Below are positions 38,001 to 53,000 of a stretch of DNA of 64,000 nucleotides, one piece after another. The position numbers and the translations under genes are program-made. Position 1 is the stretch's first letter. Each line of letters opens with the position of its first letter. The notes under the pieces were generated by a model. The model worked only from the letters and a program-made list of their open reading frames with translations. It did no database searches and had not been told where the DNA came from. This DNA is from Spodoptera frugiperda (taxonomy: Eukaryota > Arthropoda > Insecta > Lepidoptera > Noctuidae): NCBI RefSeq assembly GCF_023101765.2, contig NC_064240.1, forward strand, positions 2,046,001 to 2,110,000, in the 5' to 3' direction.

Positions 38001-41000
38001 TTTGTCTATATTCTTATTAGTCAATACATAAATAGGCTGTTATTCTTCAAGTTACTCATTATTCATGTGTTTTTTCTACTCAGTTTAAGAATAAGCTTAT
38101 TTTAGTATTTCTATCAAGTAACATCATGAAACAGTAATCCCATTTAAACATATAGTACTAATCTGGAGCCTTAGTACGAGTTTGCTTTACGGCGTTAGTA
38201 CGCGTTCGGCGCTGTGATTGGCCGGCTCCAACGAATCAACCAATCAGAGCACCGAGCGCGCTCTCGTCTCGATCTCTTAAAGGTAAAAAAAACTTGTTGT
38301 AAGCCCTCTGAGAGGAAAAGACAGTTAAGTCGACTAAAAAAGAACAGTGTAACATCAAAAGGAACTAAGGATATTAAGCAAAGACGATCAAAAGATATAC
38401 ATCAGCATAATGAGACAGGTTTTACGGACTTGTATGAGCACGACTTGAAAATTGGAAATAACTTTTAGCAAAGGGTTAAAGTACTTAAACGTGTACTGTT
38501 ATTAAATACGACGTCATTTGTATTATATTATATTATAATATAAATTATCACGAACGATGTCAAGAGAGGAAATTGGATTTTTTGATGAATCCTCTCAGCC
38601 TTTGAAAATGTATTGTGTAAAAGTTTTACGTTTGAGATGTTCTTTGTCAAGGTGTGTGCGAAGAGATTTTTAGTTGAAATCTTTTTTTTATATAATTATA
38701 ATTGATAGGGTAGTATATAAAGTTCATTGCTCTCCTTTATAGGAATTGATAGAACTAACTTTACTTAAGAAATATTCGTTACTTTAGAAAAAGCTTATTT
38801 ATTATGTATATGCGATGTTGCACCTTTTATCCTCGACGGGTAGGCAGAGGTGTACATTACGGCACGTAATGCCACTGTACAATGTACACCCACTTTTAAC
38901 CAATTGTTTTTTATAAGTCCCATGTAATAGGGGGTGACCCTATTACCATATACTGGGCACAATTCCAGACTCCGTGCTACTACTGTAAAATTTTCGAAAA
39001 TTCATAAAAGGCCCAGTAATACTTTGCCCGACCTAGGAATTGAACCCAATATTCCTTGTCTGGCAGTCGCACTTGCGACCACTTTATCAACGAGGCAGTC
39101 CTTTACTTTACACATTACAACAACCTATAAAGATATTTTTGGAAATGATCATTCAACGCTCAATTTCCGTCTAGTTACGTAACAGCACGAAACGTCCGAA
39201 AAGTAACTTTGACATCGGATTTCTTGACGAGAATTATTTCTATTTTTAGTGGAAATAATTTTATTCTTAGAAACACTCGTACTAATAATATTTTTGATTG
39301 ACGTTCGTTCAACTTGAATCGTCATTTGACGTCTGTGATAGAAATACGTTTTCCTCCATGTTATTTCTCGCGCTAAGAATTTTGTGGGTATACGAGGGCG
39401 CGATAAATATTTATACTTCCACTTATTTTAATGTATTGGACAACATTTTGTCTGTAGGTCTATCTTTATTGGAGAAGAAAATAGTTCACATGTTTTGTAT
39501 TGTATTATTATACATTTTTATATTAGAACTATAGTGATATACCGCGATACCCACGAAAATATTGATCAAGGTTCCTCGATTACTTTCGAACTGTGGCAAG
39601 AGCCAATAATTAAGAGCTGAATGCGCAACAATTGAGACAAAGAGTGTTTCACCCATTGTTTTATATTCCTATTTCAATTGCTGAAAATTTTCAACAGTTA
39701 CAACTAGTTTTTTCCAAAATACCAGAGACAGAATGGCATAAATTTTATTATAACTTTCGTAAGACATACTAAGTTAAATATTATCTTATCGGCTTACTGA
39801 CGAGGAACTCGACTATTTTCAAGCCATGCTAGACAATTACTAAAATTAAATATTGCTCCAAATTTGAAAATTTTAAAATTTACTTTTGAAATGTTACAAT
39901 AACAAACCGTTGCTACTATGACCCAGTTTAATTGAATATCTAAAGCCTTAACTCCATGGAAGCGTCGAAGCTAGTTGAATTTCGATATTGGTCATAGCAG
40001 CTTAATAGTATTAGGGTAGCCGGGAATATCCCGGATCTTTGCTTCCCAAGACGGCCACTTCCACTAATTTCATATTAATAGCTATCTGCTTTTACACTCT
40101 CATGGACTCCTGGTTTATCAAAAGGAGTATTTGACCATGATTTAGCATTATACTTCTTTTACCATAAAGGGGTGTATCTTAAAGTGATGCTATTGTATTT
40201 TATTAGATACACTATGATTGTCAAATATATCTTTTTTTAATGTTGCTCTACACTAGGATCTTGTTGTTTTGTGGATCACACAGAGTTGCTCCGTGCGGGA
40301 GTCAATCACGCTACACGGTGCGCAGCAGTCAGTTGCCCAGCCACCATGTCAACCGTGCATTCAAAGATTGCATGGCGTTATAACTATATTCGTCAAATCA
40401 ACTTATTAGGGATTTAATCAACTTTATTGACTTAGATATTGAATGCGATACAACATACGGAATAATTTTATGAAACACCGATCTGTGTAACCACCGAGCT
40501 CGTAATTGGTTTAAAACTAACTTTTACTTTACTAACAAAAAGGTTAAAAATCGCTTAACAGACGGCTTAATTTTTGTGGCAACATTGTTCGAGCATTCTA
40601 TTCAAGCAGCTATCGCAAACCACGCCAGCGATTCACATCGAATTTAAGACAGAACAACTTTAACTATTTGGGCAGCTTAAACATGGGTAGCCTCATTTAA
40701 AATTGGACTTTACAACCCAAACTTTATAGTGCAATTTTGTACAACTACTAGATGTTTGTCTGGCAAATTAAATCTAAACTATACGGGATTGTTTTAAAGT
40801 TGAATTTCGGTTGTAACAAGTTATTAAGTTTTGGGGTAGAATGTCTGAGATTTTGGCACGCTCACTTGGTATTTTAGTTGTCTACGCTTCAGATCGCTGT
40901 TGGTATAAGGAGCTAATTTATCAGCCGCTAACGTTTCGCCGAGATTTGAAGACTTCTATTATGTAGTCAGTAGTCACATTATTAATTGTCACTTAACATG

Positions 41001-44000
41001 GTGAGAGTGATTATGTGCCGTTAATTAAACTATTAATTATACCTAGAAGCTATGCGAAGATTTCATGGAGTTATGTGAAGGTTATCTACATTTATTTCAT
41101 TTCACGCTCCAGACTAGTATACTGCATGATTTTCTATGGCTTAGTTTTTTCTTGCCAACTCTTTTAGTATATAGGATCTAATTTAAGTTGCACCGGGGCT
41201 CCGATTGGTTTTCCGAAGTTGCGGACTACTAAGTGGGTTTACCGGGGCTCCAGCTCGAAGAGCAGGAGAAGGAATAGGTTGGTTTTTAGTCAGTAAGAGT
41301 CTGACACTCCCTCTCGCCTCGCCCAAGGCGGGAAAATCATTGGATGACATTCCACCCCTCAAAAAATAGCATTATTTACCCTAAATTATCTTAAGCATTA
41401 TAATTGTCAAAGTCTTCAAGTTATTTAATTAAGTTTATCGTGTCAATTAATTTTTTTTCATATTATCTTTAGAACAATAATAGATTAGCATAAATAGAAC
41501 TTTAACGTAAACAATACAATTGTACTTAGTTTGTTTGTCCCCGTGTGTGCACTTTGGACTTTGAGGTTATCTATAACTAGATAATTATTGCTATATTTAG
41601 GTATTCACACTATATTTAGAATTTATACTCCTATTAGTCTAGCAGTCTTGTAGATGTAATATGTAGTCGGTCAAATCGGGTCAAGAAGTCTTATAATTTT
41701 TTAAGCAGTTTATAACAATAAATACATATCTAGAACAGTCGTCATAACTAAACGAACTGATGGTATGGCAAAGATGTCATCCATCATGTCTATAAAATTA
41801 ATTTCTGAAAGAAGAAAAGCCTGCGTTATTTTCTCAACTTAATTACCACAGGTAGGTACCTAGTGTAAATGAGTAACTCATGAACTAAAGCAAATCAGTA
41901 GTACTTATAAAAGTTTTAAGTGTATTATTATGGTCGCTATCTACTAATAGGTTAAAATAAACATGCTATAAATACTCAGAAAGCGTAGAAACCTAACACA
42001 CTTAGATATACAAGTTGGCCACACGTTACCTTCTAATTAGAACACCGGGGAATAGCAACATACCCTATTATACTGCTTATTTGCGAAGTGGAGCGCATAG
42101 TTTACATTATATAATTGTGTAATGACCATGCCACCCGGCCGGGTTATACCGTGATAGTCCAGTTCATATCGCGATTACCGTGCCATTTCGAATTGTGAAA
42201 TTGGACAAACGACCTATATTAAACGGTCTTAATAGCTTAAACGATTATGGACCTTATTTCGTGATTAACATGGTTAGGTTTTAAACAGGAAATAAGGGGG
42301 GTAATGGATACAATTGCCACGTACTTTCTAACAATAGTTTTGCGTTTTCGAAGTTAATCCGAAATAGTGCTGGGGTTTGATGATTTAAATTAATTTTAGC
42401 GGTTTGAAAGCACAAACTGAATAAAATTGCTGCGAATTGATGCTTTATGTAATTTTGTATAATATATTGTTATGTACGCAACGTCACATCTTTTATCCCC
42501 GAAAAACCGAAAAAAGCCCAGTAATACTTTGCCCGACCCGGGAATTGAACCCGTGACCTTGCCCGACATTCGCACTTGCGACCACTTGACCAACGACGCA
42601 GTCGAGATATTGTTATGTGATTCAAAAATATACGGACAATAAAAACTCACTGCATCGCAAATCGGAAAACACTCGGTTTGACGAAACTGAGAAATCATCT
42701 CCTTGCGATCACATCGTCATACTAAAACATCACTATCACTATGACTATAGAAAAAAATATTAACCAACTACGTTAAAACTAAATATCAACCACTTAACTA
42801 TCTACTACTTAACAGGCCTACCCAAAGCCAAAGCATTTATTTCAATTAATCTTAAATTGGGTACATTACTTGTAAAACATAATTATATTGCAATTTTGTC
42901 GCTTCTCAACATCTCACCAACTATTTCAAAGTCAACACACACACAACAGCATAATAATATACAAAAGAGGACACGCAACGTCTTCCAACGCAATTTTTTC
43001 CCCTCCATAACCCCCTACACGATGACCTCATTAGTTTAAGAAATAAATCAATTCTGTGTACTCAACAGATAATAATAAACAGGAAGCAAGATGTTTTGGT
43101 TCCGTATAAGCTGATTATGCGTCAGTGTGCCACGGTGACGTGACGGTCTCAATGTGGGACGGTGTCGCTGTCACACCGAAGCGTAACCGTGTTAAGTATA
43201 AAATATTACTTAGTTATTTTGTGTTTTGTTGTGATTGTTTGTTCGGTGTGAGCGGATGTTTGTTGGTTGTTTAAAAACTTTTTTATCATTAGAACTTAAA
43301 ACGGCATATTTACCATGTTTCGACGACACGACAGTGCCAAAATATCGGAAACTCACAAAAACTTAATAAATATGGTAAATATCCCGTTTTAAGTTCTAAT
43401 GATATTACTAGTGACCATGTCAGTTTAAAAATTTATAAAACCTTTTTTGTTTTTTTTTTATTATTATTTCTTTAGCATTAACAATGAAAGTGGATTTATT
43501 AGTCTGTGTGTTGAGAATATTCAAGTTTGAAAATGGAATAGCTATTCCGCAGTACGCCATTATTTAGCGGTTAGTTGAATTCAAAATTCTGGACAAATGA
43601 AAATCTGATCGGGTTTCAGAAAGTGGAGCATAAATGCGCATAGATTTTAAGTGTAGCCAAGATTTTTCTTTTACTTTTATTGGTATTAGTTTTTGTCGAG
43701 CAGTCGGATCATTCCTTTTTATTATTCAATTTCATTTTTCATCAAAATGAATTTGAAATTGCGAAGATACTTAATAATAAAAGAAAATGTTTCGCAGTAT
43801 TGTATCATTTGCATTTATTTCTCATTGACAGTATGATTTATCTGTTTTTTGTTAATAAATCGTTTATATTATTACACGTCAACAAACTTCGTTTTGAAAA
43901 CTTATTTTGACATCAAAGTCGTCGATAAAAAAAGTGCTGATGTTTCGAATGATTAACGTTTTCAAAGAACGACAAGAAAATTGGAAACTTGTGAAAATAT

Positions 44001-47000
44001 TTATCAGAATTCAATCATACGAAAAGAAAATGTCTTTCTGTTTACTTAAAAAGTGACGTGGAATAAAATGTAATTTGATTTTGGGATTGTCCAGAATTTT
44101 AAGCGAAAATCTTTTAAAGTTTGTAATCAATATTGAGGGCTTATTGGAGAGTAGAATAAGCCTCAGGTGGAAAGTACGTGGGCGTGCATTAATTGGATAT
44201 GATGTTTTCAACTTAAAACAAGATTATCTAAAACATTGGCACGAAATAGTTAGTGCTAGTTTTATCTAGATACTACTTCGACACGATTTTCTAACATAAA
44301 TAACTTAACAGTTAGTTTAAGAAATATAATATTAATATTTTAAAATAAAAACAAATGTCAAATTTTTGAAAGAATGGTCAAACATACGTTTCATTAATCA
44401 TTTTCATTTTTATAATAACTATCGTGAGACATACTACATTAATTAAAAATCACGATTTACTTAATTGAGTAGCGTGCGAAGACGCGGTTATGTCACCGTC
44501 ATGATGAAGAGTCTCTTTGTGACTCGAAACTAGTAGAGCTTTTCTCCATTAATTTACGTGACTTAACCGTGATTTTTAATTAATTTTCATTGTTAACAAA
44601 ATACTATAACAGTATAAATTAAACTACTATAGAAAAAACCAGTTCTTCAATATAAACTATTTTAAAAACTCACCAATTTATTAAGATCAGAATATATTGC
44701 AAAATTAAACGAACGTTGACAAATTTATTTTCACAAAAACAACTACGGTGTGATAGAACGCTGTTTGCAAAGAATCGCGGGAAGATGTTCTGGCATTGTA
44801 TTCAGGTCAAGTATGCGCACATTGCGTACTGTAAATGCGTAGTGAGTGCGTAGTGAGTGCGTGCTTAGTGAGTGCGTATTGTTCAGGGTTGTACTCACAC
44901 CGGATTATATTATAATAATATACGTGTGTGTAATTGAAAGGGGATCGTAAATTAATATGGGCTTTATGCTCAAGTGTGTTTGGTTCAATGTGACGTCTTA
45001 CTTTTTGTGTAACATTTTGTTTGATTGCTATACCAAACTGATAGACGATTTATAATAATTGTCATTATTTTTTAAAGGTGTCTTTCTAGCATTTACAAAT
45101 TAGTACTATAAAGACTAGGTATGGACTTGGTTTCGACTCGTGGGTTCAGTAGTCTATTATTACGTATTTGATTTGCTAGGTACTTAAAGTGATTGTGAAC
45201 CTGATTTGAAAAGAGTGATCTATGGAGTTTCTTGCTCGTTCTTCTCCATAGGAATCTACACTTTAAACCGACAGATACACATTTTATAACATTGATTTTG
45301 AATGCTAATTAACATAGAGTGACTGTTCATTGCACACATTTACCTATGTTAGAGGAAGGAATAAAAGCTATGCTCCTTGGACTGCCAATAAACGGTTGAA
45401 GGCAAATCCTCCGCTAATATCGGTCCCCAGACCACCACGGCGTTCAATGTATTAATTTAGGTTAAACACAAATGACAGAAGAAGACAATATTAAAGCGAA
45501 TGACCAACAATGAACTATATCTAAACTAATATTATAAAGCTGAAGAGTTTGTTTGTTTGTTTGAACGCGCTAATCTCCGAAACTACTAGTCCGATTTGAA
45601 TAATTATTTTTGTGTTGGATAGTGCATTTATCGAGGAAGGCTATAGGCTATAAAAAATCACGCTATGACCAATAGGTGCCGAGCAGATTTGGGTAAAACC
45701 GCGCGAAAGTAGCTAGTATGTACATATATTACATGTATCCGTGTCGGAGGCTAACCGCACTCAGACGAGTAACCGTGACATTGTCCCGCGCTAACTTGTG
45801 CTAACTCGACCCTACCGCACTCTGATTCGCGAATCTGAATTTTAATTGTAAGTTAATAGATTATTATTTTAATTAAAAACTTTTTAATGTTTTTAAGGGT
45901 TAAGTGTGTGTGTATTCTTTGTACTGAGTATATTTTTTATTTGTTGTTAGCCCTGCTCAGGACGCGGGAGAGTCTGTTTAAAACCACTGGCATTTATAGA
46001 TCAGTATAGATCTGAGGCCTTAATACGAGTTTGTTTGATGGTACATTCCCAACGGCCAATACCGCCGGCCAATCGTTTTCGTTCAACGTAAAACAAACTC
46101 GTACGAAGGGCCAACTTTAGCCAACTCTAGTTTTTCGTTCTAGCATATTATGGAGGACCTCTTTCTGTCAAATTTAACTTTCAGATAATGTTATAAAATA
46201 ATCTATTTTCATTACAAATAAATAAAATAAACCAACCGTCAGTCCTAAGAGCATTGTAAGAAGACAGCAAATAACTTACCAAGCATAATATTATCCCTGA
46301 TGATCTGCACGTGTCGATCTCGATCCGGTCTGGTGTGTTCGTGCCAGAAGCCGACCACGTGGCCCAGCTCATGGACCACGATGCCGAACTTGTCACAATT
46401 CTTCCCGATGGAGATCGCTTGAGCACCACTGCCGCGCTTACCGACGAAGGAACAACATCTGTGAAAGAAATAGTAGATTAAAACATCGAGAAATGAACCT
46501 TCTGGTTTGTAGAAGGTGATGCTATGTTCTTAGACTTGTTGTCATGTTATCACTTTTGACATTCTTCCAATGATTTTTAACCGACTTCCCATGGACAAAA
46601 GAAGGTGGTTCTTAATTCGGCCGGTATTTTTTTTTAAGTTATAGAATAGAGTCAGGCGTTACTTTGCGGAAATCCATGCTACACTAACAACACAATAAAT
46701 CTTTAGTTTTCATTCCGCTTGTAGATGTGTTTTCAGCAAGCGGTGTGCAACACCATCCTCCCGTCCGCAATTAGACGGTCATGCAGCAGAGGTGCAACAC
46801 AAAAACAACTACACGATTGTGTGTAACTAAAATTAAAAATTTATTGTATTGTCAGTATATTTTCAAGGTGTTAGGAATAGTTGTCACCTATTTAGGTACT
46901 AATTCAAAGAAATGACTCATTGTTATAGGTACGTTACCTATTCTATTTCTGACATCATAGTTCTATTGTATGATGCCATGTGATATTTATTTCTATCAAA

Positions 47001-50000
47001 CTAATAAAAAGATTACATGGTATCCTGATTCCTGTGGTGACAACATAGGAAGGAGTTGAGACCTAAGAATAGTGGTATACCCAGTCATCATGAATGAAAT
47101 CATGTCCTCGTATGTACATAAGTGCTTGTATGTAAAGTATGTATCAAAAGTTATAGAATAAAATCTTTGTCGAGAACATGAAGCAAGTACAAAGAGGAGA
47201 TGCTATAATGTGTCTCTGCACTGTAACACAATAACACAAAAAACGGCCCTGCCCAAGTGCCTAATGATAATATAAGTGAAAGGTATAAGTGTAGGTGGAA
47301 AATTGACAGTGTTTATGTAGTATGGGATTGCTAGATGGAAAATAGAGAGGGACTTGGTTTGTAATCCCACGCTCCCAGTAAAGTGTCACGCATTATGTTA
47401 AAGGGAAATTGACTATAACAAATATGACATCTCTTCTGTGTATTTGCTTCATGGTCTAGAACAGTGATGATTTAAAAAAAATCTTTATATTTTGAGGCTC
47501 AATGAACAACATGGTTTTGTATTCTAAAATCTTAAAGGGTAGGTACTTCTATCATTCATCCTTACATTATTCAAAGTAGGACTTGTAGAAAATTTTAAAT
47601 CTAGCCATTTACTTACCTACTTAAAATTCAACATTTTGAATTTATTAAACACCGAAAATTCTACCTAGAAGTTCAGGTGTTCAAACGGTTGATGAATAAA
47701 CAACTCTCAAAAAATATTTTCCCAAAATCAAGTCATTACTTAACCGCCAAATTGGACCTTATTAGCCTAAAATTCAGCTTAAAATTGCAAAATAGACTTA
47801 CCCACAAGGACGTTCAGTGAAAACAATGTAGTCTTTATGGAGATCAGCGTCTCTTTCAACGAATTTGACGCAGGTGAAGTTCTCCCAGTGCCTCATGGCT
47901 TGTTTGAACAGTGACTTGTGAGCCCCGCTGAAGTTGCCATCGATCTCGTATGGAATCACGCCGTTCTCCCAAATTCTTTCCTTCCTATTCGTTGCTGCAC
48001 GTATTGAACGGTGACGCTTCTTTGCCGCCTGTAGGAAATTGTGATCTCTTTGTAGATTGGTTAGAATTTATATTGTATTGTTTTGTTTAGTATTAGAACC
48101 TAGTAGGTATATTTTTTTGAGATAAATGTTGTGACTTTGTTTTTGATACTCAAAGTCAAAACAAAAGTCAAAGTTAAATCATTTATTCTAATTAAACCAT
48201 AAATAGGTACTTTTGAAATGTCAACGAATAAAGAAATAAATAATAGTCTGTCAGTCTGTCCGTCAGTGAAGCAAGGTGCTCGTTCCAAAGTGTAGCTTCG
48301 AGTGCTTTATATTACGCATCTTCTCAAATAATACACTTTTACTTAGATTTTAAGTTAGGTGAAGGTAAATGGTGTAAGTCCTATAGAGATATAAGATAAT
48401 AAGTGGGTATCAATAAAACTGCTGTACAAATGAATAACAATTATGTTCAGTCCAGAATCAAATTGAAACTAAATAAGCAAAGGATTTTACTGTAATCTAT
48501 CAGACAGAACACTAAAAGCAATTACATTAAAATGTCTAAATTAAACATCAAATCAAATGAAATATGAAATCAAAGGGACAAAGGTTTTGGTAACTAAGTC
48601 TACAACAAATTATTCAAGGTTAAGAAACAAAGATATTGCTATGATTTACTGACTATCAATGGTCTATTTTCGGACCAAAATGTCTATACAAAATTAATCT
48701 ATTTCCTATGAAATGTCTATCAATTAGTGAAGTGAGTGTTTCAAACTTATTAATAGGTCTATTAATAGACTCAATCCTACTTGAAATGTCTGAATAGAGA
48801 TAAAACAAGAGCCTTATTTGTATAAGCCGAGGAATTATTTTAAACCTTTTCCCTTAAATTATAAATTAGCTAGGTATTTATTTTCCGTTAGCTGTGTGTT
48901 ATAATAGTCTATTGTTGACCTGATATTTATATTTAGTGTAATTTTAGTTTAAGGTATATTTTGCAATGCAATGCTACTTAACGCATTTTATGCCTGAAGG
49001 GGTAGGTAGAGGAGCACATTACGGCACGTAATGCAGGTATACAATATACATCTACTTTTCACTTTTGTAATAAGGGGTGAGCCTATTGCCATATTATATT
49101 GGGGACAATTCCAGACTCCGTACTGCTACTGAGATTTTTTTCGAAAAACTGAAAAAAGCCCATTAATACTTTGCCCGATCCGGGAATGGAACCCAAGACT
49201 AACCAGGCAGTCATTATGCTAACAGCATATTGTTTGTAATATTTTTTTAGTCTAAGCAAATGTACTTAAGTGATCCTTATGTTCTTTCTATTGTGTAAAA
49301 CTGTGTCAACTGCAATCAAACTATGTTTGTAATCAACAAAACACCTCCAAGAACCAGTGATTTCAGCAATTCCATAATCAGTTATTATGCAGATGATTCA
49401 ATGAGAATGCCTTAAGCAAGGGTCCCAATCACCGGATTAACATAATTGCTGGTAATTGATTTTAATCGCTGACAACGCGGTAACAAAGCTTAAATTGGAA
49501 TGTCTTAGTCATCTACATGCAGTTTAATTATATTGCCGAGATAAATGATGGCGGTCGGAGAGTTGAACTCGTGCCTTCCGAGAAGTTCCGTAAGATTCTC
49601 GATTTCGAATTGATTTGTGATATTTGCCCACAGTATTTGCCTTTGGTTTTCTATAGGTGTATGTTTATAATGTATTGTTTTGTAGTAAAGATACATAAGT
49701 TTAGTATTATGATATATATAAGTAGAATTCTAAATTTGGAATTGTTAAATAACTTTTAAGTAATTTACAAGTATGGTGGATTAATCGTGTACCGTGTGTA
49801 GTTAGTGAGTAAGAAATTAATTCATAGCTTAGAAAATCGACAAATGAATTTTTCTATATTAGTTTGCCAATGCATAATTAATTATTATGTTTTTCGGCTT
49901 ACTCACGCAATTATTTGACGAGGAACTCGACTAGTTTCAAGCCATGCTAGAGGCTCATATTCTTGAGCAGCATTCCGCGACGTGTGTCGCCGTGTCGTGT

Positions 50001-53000
50001 GTGATGTATATATATATAGCCTCTAGCATGACTTGTAGAGATCCTCGTCAAATAATTACGTGTTAAAAATAGTTATAGAATAAATAATTATATATGTATT
50101 CAAAATATAATCCCTTACCTCACTGCCATTATAATAATTACTTTCAACCGCTTCTAAGTCATCAGTATCGTTGCGAAAAAACCAATTGTCAAAGTTTTGC
50201 GTTCCTGTCTCATTCACAATGTTCTTTGGAGGCGGTTTCACTTCGAATCTCTCTTCGAACTCATGTTCAGGGATTTCGAACTTCTTCTCTGTTCTGAATT
50301 CTCCGCTGCTGTGCTTCTTGTGGTGACGAAAAAACTTTTTCCTTACAAATTGGGAGGTCGTTTTGTTTTCAGAAGAGTTTAGCGTATTCTGTCCCGCTCT
50401 CTCGCTTGAGTGGATATTTCTGAGCCTGAAATGCAAAATTCATTTTTAAACTAGTTTGTTAGTGTGACTAACCGCTATTATTCGTATGATTATTTATTGA
50501 GCGAGAAATTTTGTGTGATTTTGTAACATAGATGACTTTCACAGGATTCGAAGTTGTGCGTTATTTTGGGGGACAGTTACAACCATCCTTCACACTTATT
50601 TACCCCTCTAATTACCCAAGTAATAGAGGCCCAATTACTCCGCCTTCCCAATCATCCAAATTCTCGATTACCCTTAAATTCCTAACCCCAAAAGGCCGGT
50701 AACGAACTTGGAACGTCACTGGTGTTTCGAGTGTCCATGGACGACGGCGATTGCTTACCATCAGGTGATCCGTCTGCTCGTATACCGGCCTTCCGTCTGC
50801 TCCATTTATCGGTTTATACCATAAAAAAGCACTGAACATAACTGTGACAAAGGGTGTGTATCTAATAGCAGTATACAATTATTAACTTCTTCAAATTACA
50901 ATTAATCTTTAAGATAAGTAAATATCTCGATTCTAAAATAAAGGAAAAAATTACAAGCTCATTAAGTCTTATTAGAAGGAAAGCAAATAGATAAGGAAAG
51001 CAGATCGTAAGCCAAGAAGACTCGTTTAAACAAAGTTAATGAATGGACTTACTAAGGCTATGCAGATTGCAAATCTAAATGCACTGCATTTCTTAGTGCA
51101 ACGTCTGTGATTTTAGACTCATTGAGGAAGCTACATTTTGTAAGAACTTTAGAAAAGATTCTGCTATTTGGAGTGATTGGTTTGGATTCGCTAGATCAAG
51201 TTGAATATATTTGCTAAGTGTGAGTTAGCGTTATATGGTGGACTATTGTATACATAAACACAGGAACAATGAGATGGATGGGTCATATTATTCTTTTTAA
51301 GAAAGAAACGTTGTACATAGTACATTTAGTGCAAGATATTTATACCCAACAAAGATTCTACAAAGGTAGCTTCGTTGTCAAACGTTGAAAGCATAACTTT
51401 AAACCTTGCTGAGCAGAGGAAGCGCTAAAAAGTGAACGAAATTTAAATGGCAGCATAACTCTTAGAGATTCAAATTTTATAGGAAAGGAAGAAGATCTAG
51501 TCTGCAATTACGAGACGAGGCTTATTCATAGGATTCAATAGAGTTTTTAGTCCCCATCCTTTGGTCGACGGCGAAGTAAAAAGTGCGCGGTGAACAGACA
51601 CTAATGACTCTTTATTAAGACACGATATGGATGGTTACATAATTTTGGTATGGAAACTTTATCGTGAAAAAAACTACTTGAACGAGTAGAATTTTTTTTG
51701 ATCTTCTATATGGTAAAATTAAGACGTCTTCGAGTTTAGTATGTGTGGTATGATTAATATGTGTATGTTTTTTTCAAATTATTAGGTTAATAAGTTTATA
51801 TTTGGGAACTATAGGATCAGATTTAATACTTATGGAATAAAGAAATCATAAAAACGGCTACACCCAGATAAGTGTTTGCAATTTTCAGGACTTGTTTTGT
51901 TTGAGTATAAAAGATCGTTGGTTATTAACACATTGAACGCCGTGGTGGTCACCGGTGACCGATGTTAGCGGAGGATTTGCCTTCAAGAGTTTTCTATTGG
52001 CAGTCAAAGACTTAATGAAACGCTTCCACTTTCTTATTTAAAACATATAATTTTACATTATTGTAATGACAAAATGTGTGATATTGCTAAAAAGTTAGCC
52101 TAAGTCACAAAGAAAGCCCTAACTTGTTGACATCTAAACCTTTTATTATTGAAAATGAAGTAATAGGAATAAATTGTTTGTGACGTCAGATACGAGGAAA
52201 ATGGGGGCAAATCAAATTGTTTAGTAATTCGATTGAGATGGTAGAATCCAGATATAAATCACGAATCAATGTTCTTAGTTTACAAGGATACGGTTTCTTA
52301 TTCATTTAAGGTAAGTATGTTTTATACCTTCATACGTGGAGGTATGTCTACTTATGTTTTTTTTAGTCGGCTTGATATTTTCGCACTATCTGGATGCGGT
52401 ATCTACCGTCATGTTTGTTTGGTTATAATGTTGGAAACAAACGAAATGAAACAATTCGCATGCACGTAGGACACGACTGCCGCGTCGCACCTCATCGCAT
52501 TGGATTCGCGTATAATTGTATTCACTTCTAGACCGTGCCTTGCGTATGATTGTCTTATCAATTATTACGTTTCAATTTCAAAATGTTTAAGGGACATTGC
52601 CATGCCAAAAAATCATTGCTCAACACACTAGGATTTTCTCATGTGTCGTGGACATTTTACGAACATACGATTTCACATGCACCTAAACCCGAAACAACGA
52701 TTTGCGGATCACACAAAAAATTGCTCCGTGCGGGAATCGAACCCGCTACACATTATGCGGCAACAACATACTGAAATTGTATTCAAAAGAAAAATAAAGA
52801 TCTTTTTTTATTTCTAAAAACCTAAAGCAATATAAAAGATGTTGAGAGCTCGTTAAGAGTGAATTTAATTATACAGCATTTAATAAATAAGAATTTTATT
52901 CCATCTCCCTAGATTTCTCATTCCGTTGCACTCGTAAGATAAATTAAAATGAGCAAGAAATGTGAGAATAGTATCCTAGGTATATTAATAAACGTTAAGC

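Larger units (their letters stand above)
37895..46279 (-). other. Intron in the astacin domain, ~8.4 kb
   Basis: No host exon seen. Contains two family B SINEs, family C, A, F, G and H copies and a Helitron-like element; 39840-40230, 40370-41200 and 41380-42470 show only AT-rich DNA. Confidence 0.6.

Noticed and set aside
42396..42698. 100-codon minus ORF
   Set aside because: Driven by a family B SINE.
43680..43910. 76-codon plus ORF rich in Phe, Leu and Ile
   Set aside because: Composition is what AT-rich random sequence gives; no signal of selection.
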